From Anaerolineales bacterium UBA2181 (GTDB taxonomy: Bacteria; Chloroflexota; Anaerolineae; Promineifilales; UBA4811): DNA of 42,164 bases. The DNA lies in the NCBI GenBank assembly GCA_002328075.1, contig DCVT01000029.1, positions 2,168 through 44,331 on the forward strand, in the 5' to 3' direction. Shown piece by piece: positions 1 through 7,586 of the stretch. The notes under the pieces are model-generated. The model saw only the letters and a list, made by a program, of their open reading frames with translations. It was not told the DNA's origin and made no database searches. Made by a program: the position numbers and the translations under genes. Within the stretch, counting starts at the first letter, position 1. Every line of letters starts with the position of its first letter.

Positions 1-404
1 GCGATAGCGCGTCAGGTCGCGCAAGTCCCGCTGGGGCTTGGGGGGTATAAAGCTGACCTTCAGCATGCCATGCATCTGCAGTTCGGCCAGCCATTCCGAA
101 TCCGTCACATCGGTCTTGCGCCCGGGCACTTTCTTCACATGCTGGGCATTCACCACCAGCACCTCAAAGTCACCCTCCAGCAAGTTGTGCACTGGCTTCC
201 AATAGTCGCCGGTGCTTTCCATCGCCACCGAGGTGCGCTCCCACTCTGTCAACCAATCGTGCAACTCCAGCAACTCGGGGTCGCTGTCCCGAAGGTTCTG
301 GTTTCCCAGTGCAATCGGTCGTCCGAGGTAACCCGCATTCGCGCGGCCACCACGCTCTTTTTGTGTACATCCAATCCAGCTGCGCGTTGGAAAAGAATTC
401 GCAT
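1..404 (-). pseudogene. IS110-family transposase, N-terminal part, frameshifted and cut by window edge
   Basis: Reading leftward from an ATG at 404, the product begins MRILFQRAAGLDVHKKSVVA, the typical start of IS110-type DEDD transposases; the DVHK segment carries the first catalytic Asp. An AGGAGG ribosome binding site lies at 411-416. The first frame dies after about 60 codons with WSCTIG-stop. A second frame takes over near 265-270 and continues as ELLELHDWLTEW, then AMESTGDYWKP (second catalytic region), VVNAQHVKKVPGRKTDVTDS and RDLRDLTRYR, all family hallmarks, to the window start. One missing base near 268 explains the switch. The C-terminal Ser-containing domain lies outside the window. 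Likely an inactive copy unless the shift is a sequencing error. Confidence 0.8.
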
Positions 405-561
405 TCGCTTCCTCCTGCTAGATTCGGGCCGGTCAAGTACCCCTCTAGTCAAGAGACTATTCCACGTGCTCGCAGCAACAATTGGCGGTGCCTGGGGGGT
501 ACCCGTGGCTGTCTCCGATGCAGGCTCGCGGCACCATTATCTAATCGCCCTCAGACCAGCC

Positions 562-1020
562 CTAATCACCAGCATACCACGCTTGCGCGTACGCCGTCGG
601 ATCGTTCATTTTCATACTTGGAGGAGCGCGGAGCTCATCCCGTCTCCGATGAACTGGAACCTCATTTGCTTGGCTGCGAGACAGCCATGGCGTGGCCACT
701 GCTTTTTTCCCTGGCACACTTATGCTTGCGCACAGTGCAAGTGCTGCCCGCCAGGGCAAGTGTAGGATGTCTCGTTCCTGTTTCACAATCTCCAACTCTC
801 GCCGCAACTTGCGGAGCTCCTCGTCGGCCGCCGGCATGCGCCCGTGACCAGGAAACGAGTCTTCGCCTCGGATCTTCAGTTGCTGTTTCCACCGGTACAG
901 ACGACCGCGGGTGATACCCAGATCGTCTTCAACCTCGCGGGCGCTTCTCTTGGTGGTCTGCCATAGGCGAATCGCTTCTAGCTTGAACTCCCGGTCACAC
1001 TTCCGTCGCTCCTGTTCCAT
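562..1020 (-). pseudogene. IS3-family transposase orfA with disrupted 3' part
   Basis: From an ATG at 1020 (GGAGG at 1025-1029) the product starts MEQERRKCDREFKLEAIRLW and contains a helix-turn-helix (REVEDDLGITRGRLYRWKQQ), then a leucine-zipper-like stretch ending LRRELEIVKQERDIL. This is the standard IS3 OrfA layout. Normally KKA follows directly. Here about 17 unrelated residues intervene before KKAVATPW, and the following bases match the start of OrfB (MRFQFI) only in another frame, with stops soon after. The element is therefore an orfA with a decayed junction and a lost orfB. The upstream Met at 1044 lacks a ribosome binding site, so 1020 is preferred. Confidence 0.75.
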
Positions 1021-1062
1021 GATTCCTCCAATCCTAGTGACCATGATTCTGCCTTATCTACA

Positions 1063-1085
1063 TGTCCACTTTCTTGGGGAACCCC
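1063..1085 (-). repeat. Probable left terminal inverted repeat of the IS3-like element
   Basis: Read toward orfA the minus strand gives TCCCCAAGAAAGTGGACA, close to the CCCCAAAAAGTGGACA type of end common in IS3-family elements. It sits 43 bp upstream of the orfA start, where an IRL is expected. I found no matching right end between 405 and 562, consistent with decay. Confidence 0.4.
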
Positions 1086-1088
1086 TTG

Positions 1089-1125
1089 AAAAGAAAAAGC
1101 TGCTGAAACTGATCCTTTCAGCAGC
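1089..1125 (-). terminator. Rho-independent terminator reading leftward
   Basis: A perfect 10-bp stem (GCTGCTGAAA at 1099-1108 with TTTCAGCAGC at 1116-1125) and a 7-nt loop are followed, on the minus strand, by TTTTTCTTTT. It would stop transcripts arriving from the ABC transporter operon before they enter the IS remnants. Confidence 0.7.
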
Positions 1126-1187
1126 CTATGTACGGGGGTTGCGACTCTCGGCAGTGCAACCGAATCTGCAGTTTTACCCCCTGCTAG

Positions 1188-1211
1188 CCCTGGGCCTCGG
1201 CCCAGGGTTTT
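1188..1211 (+). terminator. GC-rich hairpin followed by TTTT
   Basis: CCCTGGGCC (1188-1196) pairs with GGCCCAGGG (1199-1207) and is followed by four T on the plus strand. No plus-strand gene is seen upstream. The hairpin abuts repeat copy A, in the same relative place as the hairpin at 4642-4667 beside repeat copy B. It may therefore belong to that repeat unit and not to a gene. Confidence 0.35.
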
Positions 1212-1213
1212 AG

Positions 1214-1258
1214 GACGGGAGCGACGGGGATCACTCCCCCTGTGACATCACCTGGGAG
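1214..1258 (-). repeat. 45-bp direct repeat, copy A (part resembles tRNA-Asp 3' end)
   Basis: Matches 4680-4724 at 43 of 45 positions. On the minus strand it contains CCCGTCGCTCCCG, identical to the T-arm/acceptor 3' half of the tRNA-Asp gene at 6326-6398. It also contains an internal hairpin (GGGAGTGA with TCGCTCCC). One of the two differences between copies changes a C-G pair to a U-G pair in minus-strand RNA, so pairing is kept. Function unknown; see findings. Confidence 0.75.
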
Positions 1259-1406
1259 ATGCCGCCGCTCGACTGACCGGCGTGCCGACTTTGACAGCCC
1301 CGCAAGGACCAGGCTGAGGCGTGGGCCTGGCTGGTCGGACAGACTGCCGCTGTCGGATGGGCCCAGAGCCAGGGCAGAGACTGACACCCAGCCTCGGCAG
1401 GCCGGG

Positions 1407-2702
1407 CTAGTCGGCGGGCTCGAGGTAGAGCATTTCCTCGTCATCGTCGTAGGCCAGGAGCTCGGCGTAGCGGCCCCAACTGACGGCGGTCTCCAGTTGG
1501 CGGGCCGCCTCCTCGGCGGGGAACTCGAGCTCAAGCGCCATGCGGACCACGTCGGATTTGAGCCGCTGGTCCTCAGCGGCGCGCATGAGCGACATCAGCC
1601 AACGGAAGAGGGGTAGGCGGCGCAGGCGCGTGGCAAAGATCTCCTTGCGGGCCAGGATGCGTGCCTCGGCAAAGGTCTCGCCCAGCGCCGTCAGGGTGAT
1701 GTCACCCTCGGCGATCGTCGCAAAGCCGAACAGCTCCGCCGCCTCGGTCAGGCGCAGGAGGCGGTCGGAATCGACACTCAGGTCGTCGGCCAGGCGGTAG
1801 ATGTCGCGCCGGTTGCCGGGCGCCTCGTCCAGGTGCTCGAGCAGGCCGGTCAGGTCGTTGATGGCGATATGGGGCAGGGCGCGGGTGCGGCCCGGCTCGC
1901 CGGGGGCCGAGCCCAGCTCGACGTGCTCCGGCTGCGTCTGCCCGGCGAGGGTGGCATACACGCGGTCGACCACGGCCAGGAACTCGGCCGACTTGCGCTG
2001 GCGGGGGTGGGCCAGCGGGATCGCGACTTCGGCCACAACCCGGCCCGGATCGCGGTCCATGACCACGATCCGGTCGGACATGAACACCGCCTCCTCGATG
2101 TTGTGGGTGACCATCAGGATGGCCTTGGTGGGCAGCTCGCCGCCGGTCCACAGTTCCAGCAGCTCGCCGCGCAGCGCCTCCGCGCTCAGAACGTCCAGCG
2201 CCGAGAACGGCTCGTCCAGGCACAGTAGCTCGGGCTCCACGGCCATCGCCCGCGCAAAGCCCACCTTCTGGCGCATCCCACCGGAAAGTTCGCGCGGGTA
2301 GGCCGTCTCAAAGCCGTCAAGCCCGACCATGTCCAGCAGCTTGACGGCGCGGGGGATGCGCACCTCGGGCGACTGGCCGCGCGCCTTGAGGGCGACCTCG
2401 ACGTTCTCCTGTACCGTCAGCCAGGGAAAGAGCGCAAAGGTCTGGAAGACGATCGTGGCGTGGGGGTTGACGCCGCGCACCGGCACGCCGCGATAGAGCA
2501 CCTGGCCCTGGCTGGGCCGCTGCAGGCCGGTGATGATGCGCAGCAGGGTGCTCTTGCCGCAGCCCGAAGGCCCCAACAGGCACACGAACTCGCCCGCGGA
2601 GAGGAACAGGTTGACATCCTGCACGGCGGTAAAGACCCGCTCGCCGCTTCGGTAGCGCTGGTGAACGTGCCGCACCTCCAACAGAACCCCGTTGCCGGTC
2701 AT
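1407..2702 (-). CDS. ABC transporter ATP-binding protein, nitrate/sulfonate/taurine type, with C-terminal AAA-associated domain
   Basis: This is the ATPase of an import system of the NitT/TauT family. Residues about 1-240 form the nucleotide-binding domain: Walker A GPSGCGKST, Q-loop VFQTFALFPW, signature LSGGMRQKVGFARAM, Walker B LLCLDEPFSALD and switch His in MVTHN. Residues about 290-431 are an extra domain of the AAA-associated C-terminal type (PF09821-like). It has a winged-helix look (LYRLADDLSVDSDRLLRLTE) and ends in an acidic tail. The gene starts 3 nt after the permease stop, so the two are surely co-translated. No substrate-binding protein lies nearby, so the substrate (anion, sulfonate or other) cannot be named. 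Confidence 0.9.
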   Translation of the reverse strand: MTGNGVLLEVRHVHQRYRSGERVFTAVQDVNLFLSAGEFVCLLGPSGCGKSTLLRIITGLQRPSQGQVLYRGVPVRGVNPHATIVFQTFALFPWLTVQENVEVALKARGQSPEVRIPRAVKLLDMVGLDGFETAYPRELSGGMRQKVGFARAMAVEPELLCLDEPFSALDVLSAEALRGELLELWTGGELPTKAILMVTHNIEEAVFMSDRIVVMDRDPGRVVAEVAIPLAHPRQRKSAEFLAVVDRVYATLAGQTQPEHVELGSAPGEPGRTRALPHIAINDLTGLLEHLDEAPGNRRDIYRLADDLSVDSDRLLRLTEAAELFGFATIAEGDITLTALGETFAEARILARKEIFATRLRRLPLFRWLMSLMRAAEDQRLKSDVVRMALELEFPAEEAARQLETAVSWGRYAELLAYDDDEEMLYLEPAD

Positions 2703-2705
2703 GGC

Positions 2706-4439
2706 TCACTCCATCCGATAGCGTTCTTCGGCCAGGCGGTACAGCCGCCGCCAGACCAGGCGGTTGATCAGGACGACGGTCACGACCATGGTCAGGGTCG
2801 CCGCCAGGAGCAGGGAGTAGTCGCCGGCGGCGGTGGCCCGCGCGATCTGGGCGCCGATGCCCACCGTCTGCAGCGTCTGTCCCCCGAACTCGACGTATTC
2901 GGCCACGATGCTGGCGTTCCACGCCCCGCCGCTGGCGGTGATGGCACCGGTGACGACGTAGGGGAACAGGGCCGGCAGGATGAGCGTTTGCCAGCGCTCG
3001 CCGCGGCTCAGTTGCAGCAGATCAGTCGTGTACTTGAGGTCCTGGGGGATGGCCGACGCGCCGGCGATGACGTTGAACAGCAGGTACCACTGCGTGCCCA
3101 TGAGCATGAGGAGGACTGCCGCCAGGTTGAGGCCGCCCGGCAGGCCGACCAGGAGCAGCAGGAACACCGGGAACAGCGCCGTGGCCGGGATCGAGGCGGT
3201 GATCTGCACCACCGGCTGGAGCCAGGTCGCCAGGCGCCGATTGGTGCCGATGGCCACGCCCAGTGGCACGGTCCAGGCCAGGGCGATGCCCAGCGCCACC
3301 ACCACCCGCAGCAGGGTGGCGCCGATCCCCAGGCCGATCTCGGCCCATTGCCCCGGCAGCACGGTCAGGAGCATTTGGCCGGCGCGCAGCCCGCCGTAGG
3401 CCAGGATCCCCAGCCCGGCTGCGGCCAGCAGGAAGGCCAGGATCCGCTGGGTGAGGTGTCTGACCGAGCCCTTTGCCTCCCCTCCGCCGGGCGGCGGGAA
3501 GCGGCGCAGCATCCAGCCATCGGCCCGCTCGCTCAGCGGCCTCCAGACGGCGCGCGACAGCCAGTCGGTCAGGTGCGAGCGGCGCACCAGGTTGTAGAAC
3601 CACGAGGTGGGCGGATCCTCCCCCTCGACCGTCTCCAGTTTGAAGCGGTCGGCCCAGGCCAGCAACGGCCGCCAGACCAATTGATCCAGCGCGACGATCA
3701 CCAGGACGAGCGTGCCGATCCCGGCCAAGATGGCGCCGACGTTGCCCTGGGCCGCGGCCTCGTAAAGGTAGGCGCCCAGCCCCGGCAGCCGAAAGTCGCG
3801 CTGGCCCACGACGAATGCCTCGGCCGCCATGAGAAAGAACCATCCCCCGGCCCAGCTCATCATGCTGTTCCACAGGAGCGACAGGGCGGCAAAGGGCAGC
3901 TCGAGCGTCTTGAAGCGCTGCCAGCCGCTGAAGCGAAAGGTGGCGCTGGCCTCGCGCAGCTCGTTGGGCACCGTGGTCAGTGACTGGTACCAGGCAAAGG
4001 TCAGGTTCCAGACCTGGCTGGTGAAGATGAGGACCACCGAGGCCAGCTCGGCGGCGGCGCTCTCGGGCAGCACGGCACTCAGGCTGAGCAGCACCACCGG
4101 CAGGAAGGAGAGGATGGGCACGCTCTGCAGCACGTCAAGAAGCGGCATGAGCACGACCTCGGCACGGCGGCCATAGGCGGCGACGTAGCCGTAGACAAGG
4201 GTGAAGGCCATCGACAGGGCATAGGCGGCGGCCATGCGGCCCACGGACAGAAGGGCATACCAGGGGAGGGCGCGAGGGGAGAGCGATATCTCGGGCCCCT
4301 CGATCATGGATGGGGCGTGGACCGCCAGACGGGCGCCGGCGTAGAGGAGCGTCGCCAGGGCAACGAGGACGAGCGCATCCCCGACCGTCAAGGGACGGCG
4401 CATCGGCTGGCCCACCTGGAAGATCCGACGCAGTGCCAT
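2706..4439 (-). CDS. ABC transporter permease, two fused permease domains (NitT/TauT family)
   Basis: At 577 aa this is about twice the length of SsuC/TauC-type permeases and holds two binding-protein-dependent transport domains. Each has its own EAA-like loop that docks the ATPase: EASATFRFSGWQRFKTLELP near residue 180 and LSRGERWQTLILPALFP near 490. Many hydrophobic segments (about 10-12) are visible, for example around residues 20-40, 60-90, 105-130, 330-360, 375-400 and 535-560. A single polypeptide could thus supply both membrane halves of the importer. First gene of a two-gene operon with the ATPase. The Met at 4439 follows a poor ribosome binding site, but no better start is visible. 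Confidence 0.88.
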   Translation of the reverse strand: MALRRIFQVGQPMRRPLTVGDALVLVALATLLYAGARLAVHAPSMIEGPEISLSPRALPWYALLSVGRMAAAYALSMAFTLVYGYVAAYGRRAEVVLMPLLDVLQSVPILSFLPVVLLSLSAVLPESAAAELASVVLIFTSQVWNLTFAWYQSLTTVPNELREASATFRFSGWQRFKTLELPFAALSLLWNSMMSWAGGWFFLMAAEAFVVGQRDFRLPGLGAYLYEAAAQGNVGAILAGIGTLVLVIVALDQLVWRPLLAWADRFKLETVEGEDPPTSWFYNLVRRSHLTDWLSRAVWRPLSERADGWMLRRFPPPGGGEAKGSVRHLTQRILAFLLAAAGLGILAYGGLRAGQMLLTVLPGQWAEIGLGIGATLLRVVVALGIALAWTVPLGVAIGTNRRLATWLQPVVQITASIPATALFPVFLLLLVGLPGGLNLAAVLLMLMGTQWYLLFNVIAGASAIPQDLKYTTDLLQLSRGERWQTLILPALFPYVVTGAITASGGAWNASIVAEYVEFGGQTLQTVGIGAQIARATAAGDYSLLLAATLTMVVTVVLINRLVWRRLYRLAEERYRME

Positions 4440-4641
4440 CTGGTACTCTCACACCCAAGCTGCCCGTAGTCGGGCGTTGGAGCGGGCACCCCTTCCCGCC
4501 ATCCGGACCCAAAACGTCCCTGGGCGCGCGGAGCGACCGCCGAGGGAGACAATACCGCGTTTGCCGCCGGCTGTCAAATCCCCTTCGGATGGGCGAGGAA
4601 GGCTATGTAATCGCTACAGGCGTGATGACTCCCTTGACAAA
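4440..4641. other. Intergenic region upstream of the ABC operon
   Basis: No gene seen. It should contain the promoter of the ABC operon on the minus strand, but I could not settle on a convincing -35/-10 pair. Together with the repeat unit and 4725-4854 it forms a gene-free stretch of about 415 bp. Confidence 0.5.
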
Positions 4642-4667
4642 GCTCGGCCCTCTTGCGAGGGCCGAGC
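4642..4667 (-). terminator. Strong hairpin resembling the tRNA-Asp terminator
   Basis: GCTCGGCCCT (4642-4651) and AGGGCCGAGC (4658-4667) form a perfect 10-bp stem with a 6-nt loop. On the minus strand it is followed by TTTGTC. The core GGCCCT...AGGGCC and its spacing from the tRNA-like repeat mirror the terminator at 6288-6307 behind tRNA-Asp. This looks like a second, diverged copy of the tRNA tail plus terminator. It may end transcription coming from hicBA. Confidence 0.55.
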
Positions 4668-4679
4668 ACATTATGTCGA

Positions 4680-4724
4680 GACGGGAGCGACGGGGATCGC
4701 TCCCTCTGTGACATCACCTGGGAG
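4680..4724 (-). repeat. 45-bp direct repeat, copy B (part resembles tRNA-Asp 3' end)
   Basis: Partner of 1214-1258 (43/45 identical), in the same orientation on the other side of the ABC transporter genes. Its hairpin (GGGAGCGA with TCGCTCCC) is perfect here. Downstream on the minus strand it continues with TCGACATAA, which also follows the real tRNA-Asp (one mismatch just before it), and then the hairpin at 4642-4667. The similarity to the tRNA locus is therefore longer in this copy than in copy A. Confidence 0.75.
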
Positions 4725-4854
4725 CCGCCACTGCTGAGCTGATAAGTGCCTCTGCGCTACAGCGAGCGCGAGCATCCGAAGGGCTCTGCCGGTCCTGGGC
4801 GCGATCGCTTGGAGCACAGACCAAGGCTCTACTCATGCCCCGAGCCAAGACCCT

Positions 4855-5081
4855 CTACAGCAGATCGATCAGATCTTCGCGAGCCATGTCGCAATCGCGC
4901 AGGATCTTGGACAGGAGGCCGGGCCCGATGGCCTCACCCCGGTGCACCGGGAGATCACCGTACACCTACCATCCGAGTGCCTGAGCAAGTGGTGGCTGCC
5001 CTTCACACGGATCACTTCAAAGCCTGCCTTGCGCAGGGCAGTGATGAGCCGTGGACCGCTCAGAGTCGGCAGCTTGGTCAT
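4855..5081 (-). pseudogene. hicA: HicA-type mRNA interferase toxin, frameshifted
   Basis: The start MTKLPTLSGPRLITALRKAG, followed by KGSHHLLRHSDGR, is a clear HicA double-stranded-RNA-binding-like fold with the catalytic His in the GSHH segment. After TVIS the open frame goes astray (RCTGVRPSGP...). The neighbouring frame gives VHRGEAIGPGLLSKILRDCD and then REDLIDLL-stop at 4855, the expected HicA ending. One base is missing near 4955-4960, giving 227 bp instead of 228. The toxin is therefore probably inactive, unless the shift is an assembly error. It starts 2 bp after the hicB stop, an operon with the antitoxin first. Confidence 0.75.
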
Positions 5082-5083
5082 GG

Positions 5084-5290
5084 CTAGACCAGGACCCGCT
5101 GCACGCCGACGAACTCATGAGTCTGGTCCTCGGCCTCTACCTCTAGGCACAACTCAATGGCTTCCCGTATCCGCTTCATCAGAGCGTCCAGCGACTTGGC
5201 CTGTGTGTGGCAGCCCCTCAGGTCAGGCACACTACCGATGTAGTAGCCTTCTGCATCACGTTCGATGATCACACTGAATTCTCTCGCCAT
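5084..5290 (-). CDS. hicB: HicB-family antitoxin
   Basis: A 68-aa protein starting MAREFSVIIERDAEGYYIGS followed by VPDLRGCHTQAKSLDALMKR, the compact HicB fold (partial RNase H-like, beta-alpha) that neutralises HicA. The start at 5290 is chosen because GGAGGA lies at 5297-5302 and similarity begins here; a longer frame to 5365 adds unrelated residues. There is no C-terminal helix-turn-helix or ribbon-helix-helix, so this is the short HicB form. It is intact although its toxin partner downstream is frameshifted. Confidence 0.8.
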   Translation of the reverse strand: MAREFSVIIERDAEGYYIGSVPDLRGCHTQAKSLDALMKRIREAIELCLEVEAEDQTHEFVGVQRVLV

Positions 5291-5468
5291 GGACTGTCCT
5301 CCCATGCCTTTGACGGCTGCGGCGACTGCTCGCTGCTGAGGCAGCCACCAGAAACGGCTTCTCACGTCGCACCACTGATAGCAGCTGCCCCCGCGCGTAA
5401 TATAACATCAAACCTGCCCCGAGTCACAAGGCGGAACACAGTGCATCACCTCTGGAGCATTGCCTTGC

Positions 5469-6168
5469 CTATGGTTCCTGCTCTCTGCCGTACGGAATAA
5501 CGCCAAGCCCGGGCCACGGGAGCAGATCACCTGAACGACTCCGGGGTGCCTCGTTGATGAGTATCTCAGTATCGAGCAGGTCCCGAAATCGCCTCGGATC
5601 GAAATAGGTGACACGCGAGACCGGGCTCTTGCCAACTACCTTGACCAACCGATTGCCCCCCGGCCGGCAGGTCCACATCCACCTCAACCACAATGCCTAC
5701 TGCACTGTACACCAGGGTCACCTCAACCCACTCTCGGGCACCCACCTTCTCCGAGTGCATCCACATCAGGTCTGGTTCCCCAAACCTGCCGAAGGCATCC
5801 GCGACCGTCAGGGGCCCATACGTGAGGATCGAGATGGCTGTGCAGACGTCATCCTCGAAGTATGCGTAGCCGTACGCGTCGGGGACCGGTCGCTTGAACA
5901 TCCACTCCAGGTGGATCAGTTCGTCGTTGCCATAACCCCTTGTCCTCTCGCGGATCCCTTGGCTCGCCCACAGCAGGTCCATGAGCCCGCTTAGCACACT
6001 CACCGACCTGGCATCTCCCGGCACAATGCCATGCTAACAAGGCGGATGGCACGCACTCGTCAGCACCGTCGACGGGCCACGGTCGAGATGCCGCCATACA
6101 ATCACGATGCCGACGGCCATCGCGAGAAAGAGGAGAAGGCCAGCATAGACCGATAGGAGACGCTTCAT
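5469..6168 (-). pseudogene. Decayed membrane-anchored hypothetical protein (nonsense codon plus frameshift)
   Basis: From ATG 6168 the product has an N-terminal hydrophobic anchor (MKRLLSVYAGLLLFLAMAVG) and runs to HPPC, where an in-frame TAG (about 6036) replaces what in similar proteins is, from memory, the Trp of a PCW-x-GI-x-PG motif. The same frame continues HGIVPGDARSVSVLSGLMDL and later YGPLTVADAFGRFGEPDLMW. At a run of six G near 5657-5662 (minus strand) the frame shifts, and the ending is VTYFDPRRFRDLLDTE and LLPWPGLGVIPYG. Two independent lesions argue for a true pseudogene and not one sequencing error. The family's function is unknown to me. Confidence 0.6.
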
Positions 6169-6287
6169 TGTCGTACCGACCCGCCCCCCGCAGCTCTCAT
6201 AGCGCACCTCCCCGCTCCCTCCATTCTACCACAACGGGGCTGAAGGGCGAAGGGGGGCCAACATCCGCGCCGATCGACAAACAAGAA

Positions 6288-6307
6288 CGGCCCTCTTTCA
6301 AGGGCCG
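6288..6307 (-). terminator. Terminator of the tRNA-Asp gene
   Basis: The stem CGGCCCT (6288-6294) with AGGGCCG (6301-6307) has a 6-nt loop and is followed on the minus strand by TTCTTGTTTG. It lies 18 bp past the tRNA 3' end. Confidence 0.75.
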
Positions 6308-6325
6308 CCTTGCGTTATGTCGATA

Positions 6326-6398
6326 CGGGAGCGACGGGATTCGAACCCGCGATCTCCGGCTTGACAGGCCGGCATGTTAACCGCTACACTACGCCCCC
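6326..6398 (-). tRNA. tRNA-Asp (anticodon GTC)
   Basis: A 73-nt cloverleaf on the minus strand. The acceptor stem is GGGGGCG with CGCTCCC (one G-U pair) and the D stem is GTGT with ACAT. The anticodon stem CCGGC/GCCGG encloses CTGTCAA, so the anticodon is GTC. The T stem GCGGG/CCCGT encloses TTCGAAT, and the discriminator base is G. CCA is not encoded. It has its own promoter (6409-6437) and terminator (6288-6307), so it is a single-gene transcription unit. Confidence 0.95.
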
Positions 6399-6408
6399 GA
6401 ACGCGCGT

Positions 6409-6437
6409 ATGGTATCACACCCCGATTGGCGTGTCAA
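6409..6437 (-). promoter_or_regulatory. Sigma-70-type promoter of tRNA-Asp
   Basis: On the minus strand TTGACA (6432-6437), a 17-bp spacer and TACCAT (6409-6414). The predicted start is a few bases before the mature tRNA 5' end at 6398. Confidence 0.7.
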
Positions 6438-6566
6438 GCACCGACGGTGCCTTGTTATGACACCCGGTTGTCCCCCTCGGGCCGGGCACTATTCTGCACG
6501 CGGCCGCTGCAAGCGGGGTTGACCATCCGACACATCCTAACGCCTCTCCGACAGCAGCCTGAGCGA

Positions 6567-7496
6567 TCAGCTTGGCCGCTCTTCTGCCCACAACGCCGCC
6601 GGATAGACCCCCTGTGCGATCAGATCTCGGATGGCCTGTTGGACCTCGGGTCGGTCCGCTGGATAGGTGACCCCGAACCACCGATCGCGGGCCGGCAGGA
6701 CCTGGACCCGGGCGCGCCCCTCCTGAACCAGGTCTCCCACCACGGCCGGCAGGTACAGCTCGGCCTTGCTGAGGTTCTGGCGGTTCTTCCGCAGAAAACG
6801 GGAAAAACGCTCGTCCAGTTCAGCCAGGATGCCGGGGGTAAAACCCCACAGATTCATGGATACCAGCGTTCCGCGCGGGATCGGGATCCAGTTCTCCCCG
6901 TCCTCGCTGTACTCGGCGGCGTCGGCCAGCGGCCGCACCCGGGTTCGCTCCTGGATCTCGATCAGCCGGCCGTCCACGTCCACCTGGCAGACGCCACGGG
7001 CCACGTGCCCATGTTCGGAGAGGGTGTTTTCCACCGGGTAGCCCACCATGCAGCAGTCAAGGACCCCATCTCGATCACATGCCTGCGAGAGGTAGTCGCT
7101 CAGCGTTTGAAACCCGGATCGGCCGTACAGATCGTCCGCGTTGATCGCCGCAAAGGGCGTGTGGATCTGCCCCCGGCAGCTCAACAGCGCGTGGGCAGTG
7201 CCCCAGGGTTTGACCCGGTCGGGCGGCACCTGCCAACCCTCCGGCAGCTCCAACCGCTGCGCCACGTACGAGACCGGGCAGTAGGGCTCATACCGAGCGC
7301 CGATCTGTCGGCGGACGGCGCTCTCCATAGCCGGGTTGATGACAAAAACGAGCCCGCCAAACCCCGCGTTCAAGCCGTCAAAGACCGAGTAATCCATGAT
7401 GATCTCGCTGTGCGGGCCCATGGGTTCGATCTGTTTCCACCCACCGTAGCGGCTGCCGATGCCGGCTGCCAACACCACCAATGTCGGTTTTTCCAT
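6567..7496 (-). CDS. Sugar-phosphate nucleotidyltransferase family protein
   Basis: A 309-aa GT-A-fold nucleotidyltransferase. The N-terminal signature LAAGIGSRYGGWKQIEPMG is the nucleotide-binding loop, INADDLYG (around residue 120) is the metal-binding Asp region, and MNLWGFTP comes later. It likely transfers a nucleotidyl group to a sugar 1-phosphate in the cytoplasm; the sugar cannot be told from sequence. The start at 7496 (MEKPTLVVLAAG) is chosen because similarity begins there. The longer frame to 7658 would add about 54 unlike residues and cross a promoter-like site. Monocistronic. Confidence 0.82.
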   Translation of the reverse strand: MEKPTLVVLAAGIGSRYGGWKQIEPMGPHSEIIMDYSVFDGLNAGFGGLVFVINPAMESAVRRQIGARYEPYCPVSYVAQRLELPEGWQVPPDRVKPWGTAHALLSCRGQIHTPFAAINADDLYGRSGFQTLSDYLSQACDRDGVLDCCMVGYPVENTLSEHGHVARGVCQVDVDGRLIEIQERTRVRPLADAAEYSEDGENWIPIPRGTLVSMNLWGFTPGILAELDERFSRFLRKNRQNLSKAELYLPAVVGDLVQEGRARVQVLPARDRWFGVTYPADRPEVQQAIRDLIAQGVYPAALWAEERPS

Positions 7497-7557
7497 CTTG
7501 TCTTTCCAGAAATGCTGATCACCCACGTTCGCCGCCGGGAAGCGTGACATCGCCGAG

Positions 7558-7586
7558 ATGATAACACAACCGCCAGGTCGGCACAA
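7558..7586 (-). promoter_or_regulatory. Candidate promoter of the nucleotidyltransferase gene
   Basis: Minus strand TTGTGC (7581-7586), 17 bp, TATCAT (7558-7563), about 60 bp upstream of the start codon. Three mismatches to consensus in total; no other candidate is better. Confidence 0.45.

Noticed and set aside
70..914. Long plus-strand frames over the IS remnants (231 and 201 aa)
   Set aside because: They lie antisense to recognisable IS110 and IS3 transposase sequence and show no motifs of their own.
2460..3983. 507-aa plus-strand frame
   Set aside because: Antisense shadow of the ABC permease and ATPase; composition rich in His, Gln, Gly and Asp as expected from the reverse frame of high-GC coding DNA.
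6031..6042. Stop codon read as UAG recoding (pyrrolysine) in the decayed lipoprotein-like gene
   Set aside because: A Trp codon is expected at this position and a second lesion exists in the same gene, so simple decay is more likely.
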